Of a stretch of 64,000 nucleotides of DNA, positions 62,691 through 64,000 are shown piece after piece. Each line of letters begins with the position of its first letter. Within the stretch, counting starts at the first letter, position 1. This DNA comes from Bacilli bacterium (GTDB lineage Bacteria > Bacillota_I > Bacilli_A > RF39 > UBA660), in the NCBI GenBank assembly GCA_016302505.1, contig JAEDNL010000002.1, positions 1 to 64,000 on the forward strand, given 5' to 3'. Under the pieces are notes generated by a model that had not been told where the DNA came from, ran no database searches, and saw only the letters and a list, made by a program, of their open reading frames with translations. Made by a program: the position numbers and the translations under genes.

Positions 62691-63752
62691 ATGAATATTG
62701 AAGTTAATGGTCATAATATATTTATTATAGTAACTACATGTTTTTTAGCATCATTGATATTTGTTCAACTTATGAAAAAAGTTGCTATATTTTTAAAGAT
62801 AATGGACGTTCCAAATGATCCTAGAAAGATACACAAAAAACCAATACCATTACTAGGAGGTCTTGGAATATATTTTGCATTTTTACTTGGATACATGGCT
62901 TTTGCGCCTAAAAACAATTTAATGATTTCAATATTAATTTCATCTTTTTTAATTATACTTTTAGGTCTATTTGATGATATGACTAAGAGTGAAACTCCAA
63001 TGCCAAATAAATATAAATGGTTAGTTCAATTGATAGTTGCTGCAATAGTTGTATTTTATGGGGGACTTGAGCTTACCAAAGTTACTTTATTTGGAATTAA
63101 AATTAATTTTACAGCAGTGCCTTTACTACCTGAATTATTATCAATATTTATAATAATTGCAACTATCAATGCTATTAATTTAATAGATGGACTTGATGGA
63201 TTATGTGCTGGTATTTCTTCAATATATTTTTTAACAATCGCAATAATAGGATTTATATTAAATAAGTTTGGTGGTCTTGATATTATTTTATGTTTAATTA
63301 TGCTTGGAAGTACTCTTGGTTATTTAGTACATAATTTTCCGCCTGCTAGAGTATATCAAGGAGATGCAGGAAGTACATTCTTAGGATTTATGATTTCTGT
63401 TATATTTTTATTAGGATTTAAAACAACTACGCTTACTTCACTAATAATACCATTATTGATTTTAGCTATCCCAATTATGGATACATTATGTGCAATTATA
63501 AGAAGAAAATTAAAAGGTCAAAAAATAGATCATGCAGATAAAGAGCATCTACATCATCAACTATTAAAGAAATTATCTAAAAAGAGTACTTTACTTGTAA
63601 TATATGGTATAAATATAATATTTTCATTAACTAGTATTTTCTATGCAGTAGGTGATAAAAAAGAAGCTGCTGTGTGTTATGTAATAATAGCATTTATTGT
63701 ATTATTTTTAGTATTTAAAACTAATATTATATTTGAAAGGTCTAAAAAATAG
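62691..63752 (+). CDS. tagO: Undecaprenyl-phosphate GlcNAc-1-phosphate transferase
   Basis: This polytopic membrane enzyme starts wall teichoic acid or other polymer synthesis on undecaprenyl phosphate. About ten hydrophobic helices are seen. The MraY/WecA family motifs are present: VPNDPRKIHKKPIPLLGG near 40-57, the DDM pair (LFDDMTKS) near 93, LIDGLDGLCAG near 164, QGDAGSTFLGF near 223 and DKEHLHHQLLKK near 280 (the His-rich WecA loop). At 353 residues it is full length. The AAGGA site and promoter are its own. Confidence 0.93.
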   Translation: MNIEVNGHNIFIIVTTCFLASLIFVQLMKKVAIFLKIMDVPNDPRKIHKKPIPLLGGLGIYFAFLLGYMAFAPKNNLMISILISSFLIILLGLFDDMTKSETPMPNKYKWLVQLIVAAIVVFYGGLELTKVTLFGIKINFTAVPLLPELLSIFIIIATINAINLIDGLDGLCAGISSIYFLTIAIIGFILNKFGGLDIILCLIMLGSTLGYLVHNFPPARVYQGDAGSTFLGFMISVIFLLGFKTTTLTSLIIPLLILAIPIMDTLCAIIRRKLKGQKIDHADKEHLHHQLLKKLSKKSTLLVIYGINIIFSLTSIFYAVGDKKEAAVCYVIIAFIVLFLVFKTNIIFERSKK

Positions 63753-63760
63753 ACCTTTTC
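63736..63760 (+). terminator. Terminator of tagO
   Basis: AAAGGTCTA/TAGACCTTT 9-bp perfect stem with loop AAAAA and trailing Ts, overlapping the stop codon. Confidence 0.85.
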
Positions 63761-63769
63761 GTTTTATTG

Positions 63770-63778
63770 TGTTATTAT
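63770..63778 (+). promoter_or_regulatory. Extended -10 promoter of gpsA
   Basis: TG-T-TATTAT at 63770-63778, just before AAGGAG at 63784-63789. Confidence 0.5.
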
Positions 63779-63798
63779 ATTTATAAGGAGAAAATAAA

Positions 63799-64000
63799 AT
63801 GAAAGTAGCTATATTAGGTTGTGGAGCATATGGACTAGCTCTTGCAAGTATACTTGTTAAAAATAAAGTAGATGTATCTATGTGGTCTTATAAAGAAGAA
63901 GAAAAAGATTCATTAGTTAAATCAAGAAAAAGTGATAAGCTAAAAGGCTATAAGATACCTAAATGTATTAATTTCAGTACTGATATGAAAGATGTAATAA
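63799..64000 (+). CDS. gpsA: Glycerol-3-phosphate dehydrogenase, N-terminal part (runs off the window)
   Basis: AAGGAG leads to ATG 63799. The 67 readable residues start MKVAILGCGAYGLALASIL, the Rossmann GxGxxG of NAD(P)-dependent glycerol-3-phosphate dehydrogenase, followed by the VDVSMWSYKEEE segment typical of GpsA. It would supply sn-glycerol-3-phosphate for phospholipids and for TagD. The gene is cut by the window end, so the product is inferred from the N-terminus only. Confidence 0.8.
   Translation, partial: MKVAILGCGAYGLALASILVKNKVDVSMWSYKEEEKDSLVKSRKSDKLKGYKIPKCINFSTDMKDVI

Overview
The window is strongly A+T-rich DNA from a Gram-positive-type bacterium, probably an uncultured gut Bacilli/Erysipelotrichia or RF39-like lineage (inference; no rRNA is present to fix it). 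The evidence is low-GC Firmicutes signatures: a T-box leader, SipW-type signal peptidases, a class B sortase, and TagO, TagD, LCP and LtaS-like wall-polymer genes. Gene starts mostly have GGAGG-type sites, and many promoters carry an extended -10 (TGnTATAAT). TGA is used as stop, so this is not a Mycoplasma-code genome.

Layout. 1-3.7 kb: tRNA-His, a small broken gene, an HtrA-like protease, and metG under a T-box. 3.7-9.3 kb: a lone SipW-like peptidase; convergent to it, a collagen-like protein with a TPR glycosyltransferase and a three-gene NitT/TauT-type ABC importer; then an Sfp-type phosphopantetheinyl transferase split in two frames exactly at a TTTAAAT slippery heptamer. 9.4-26.4 kb: a large SipW/TasA-like surface-fibre locus in two transcription units. 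The first has a possible degenerate-EAL protein, two fibre-like proteins and SipW. The second has a membrane-anchored McrB-like AAA+ ATPase, a DUF2357 partner without a visible nuclease, three more small exported proteins, a second SipW and a 2443-residue BspA-type leucine-rich-repeat protein with two CBM2-like inserts. 26.4-33.5 kb: PcrA helicase, an 864-residue unknown protein with a 55-residue acidic partner, an HD-domain protein, a QueG-like reductase and a thioredoxin-fold-like membrane protein.

33.5-53.0 kb: a Tad/Flp-type pilus locus. It starts with a class B sortase with a long cytoplasmic N-terminal part, then a surface cassette present in two tandem copies (single-pass protein, 1063-residue Cys-rich surface protein, pilin-like protein), two CpaB-like proteins, the TadA/CpaF ATPase, TadB and TadC platform proteins, pilin candidates, a TadZ/CpaE-like protein with a degenerate P-loop, and a VirB2-like two-TM protein. 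No prepilin peptidase is in the window.

53.1-64 kb: envelope polymer genes. tagD, an LtaS-like synthase and a small membrane protein face a minus-strand operon of a dockerin-bearing glucosaminidase, a membrane-anchored cohesin-like protein and an LCP ligase. An SGNH hydrolase, tagO and the start of gpsA follow. TagD and GpsA are both glycerol-phosphate enzymes, so this end reads as a glycerol-phosphate polymer and wall-remodelling region.

The strongest candidates for something undescribed are the AAA+/DUF2357 pair inside the SipW/TasA-like locus, the chimeric LRR/CBM2-like giant protein, the duplicated 1063-residue cassette in the Tad locus, and the cohesin-dockerin pair coupling a wall hydrolase to a membrane anchor next to an LCP enzyme.
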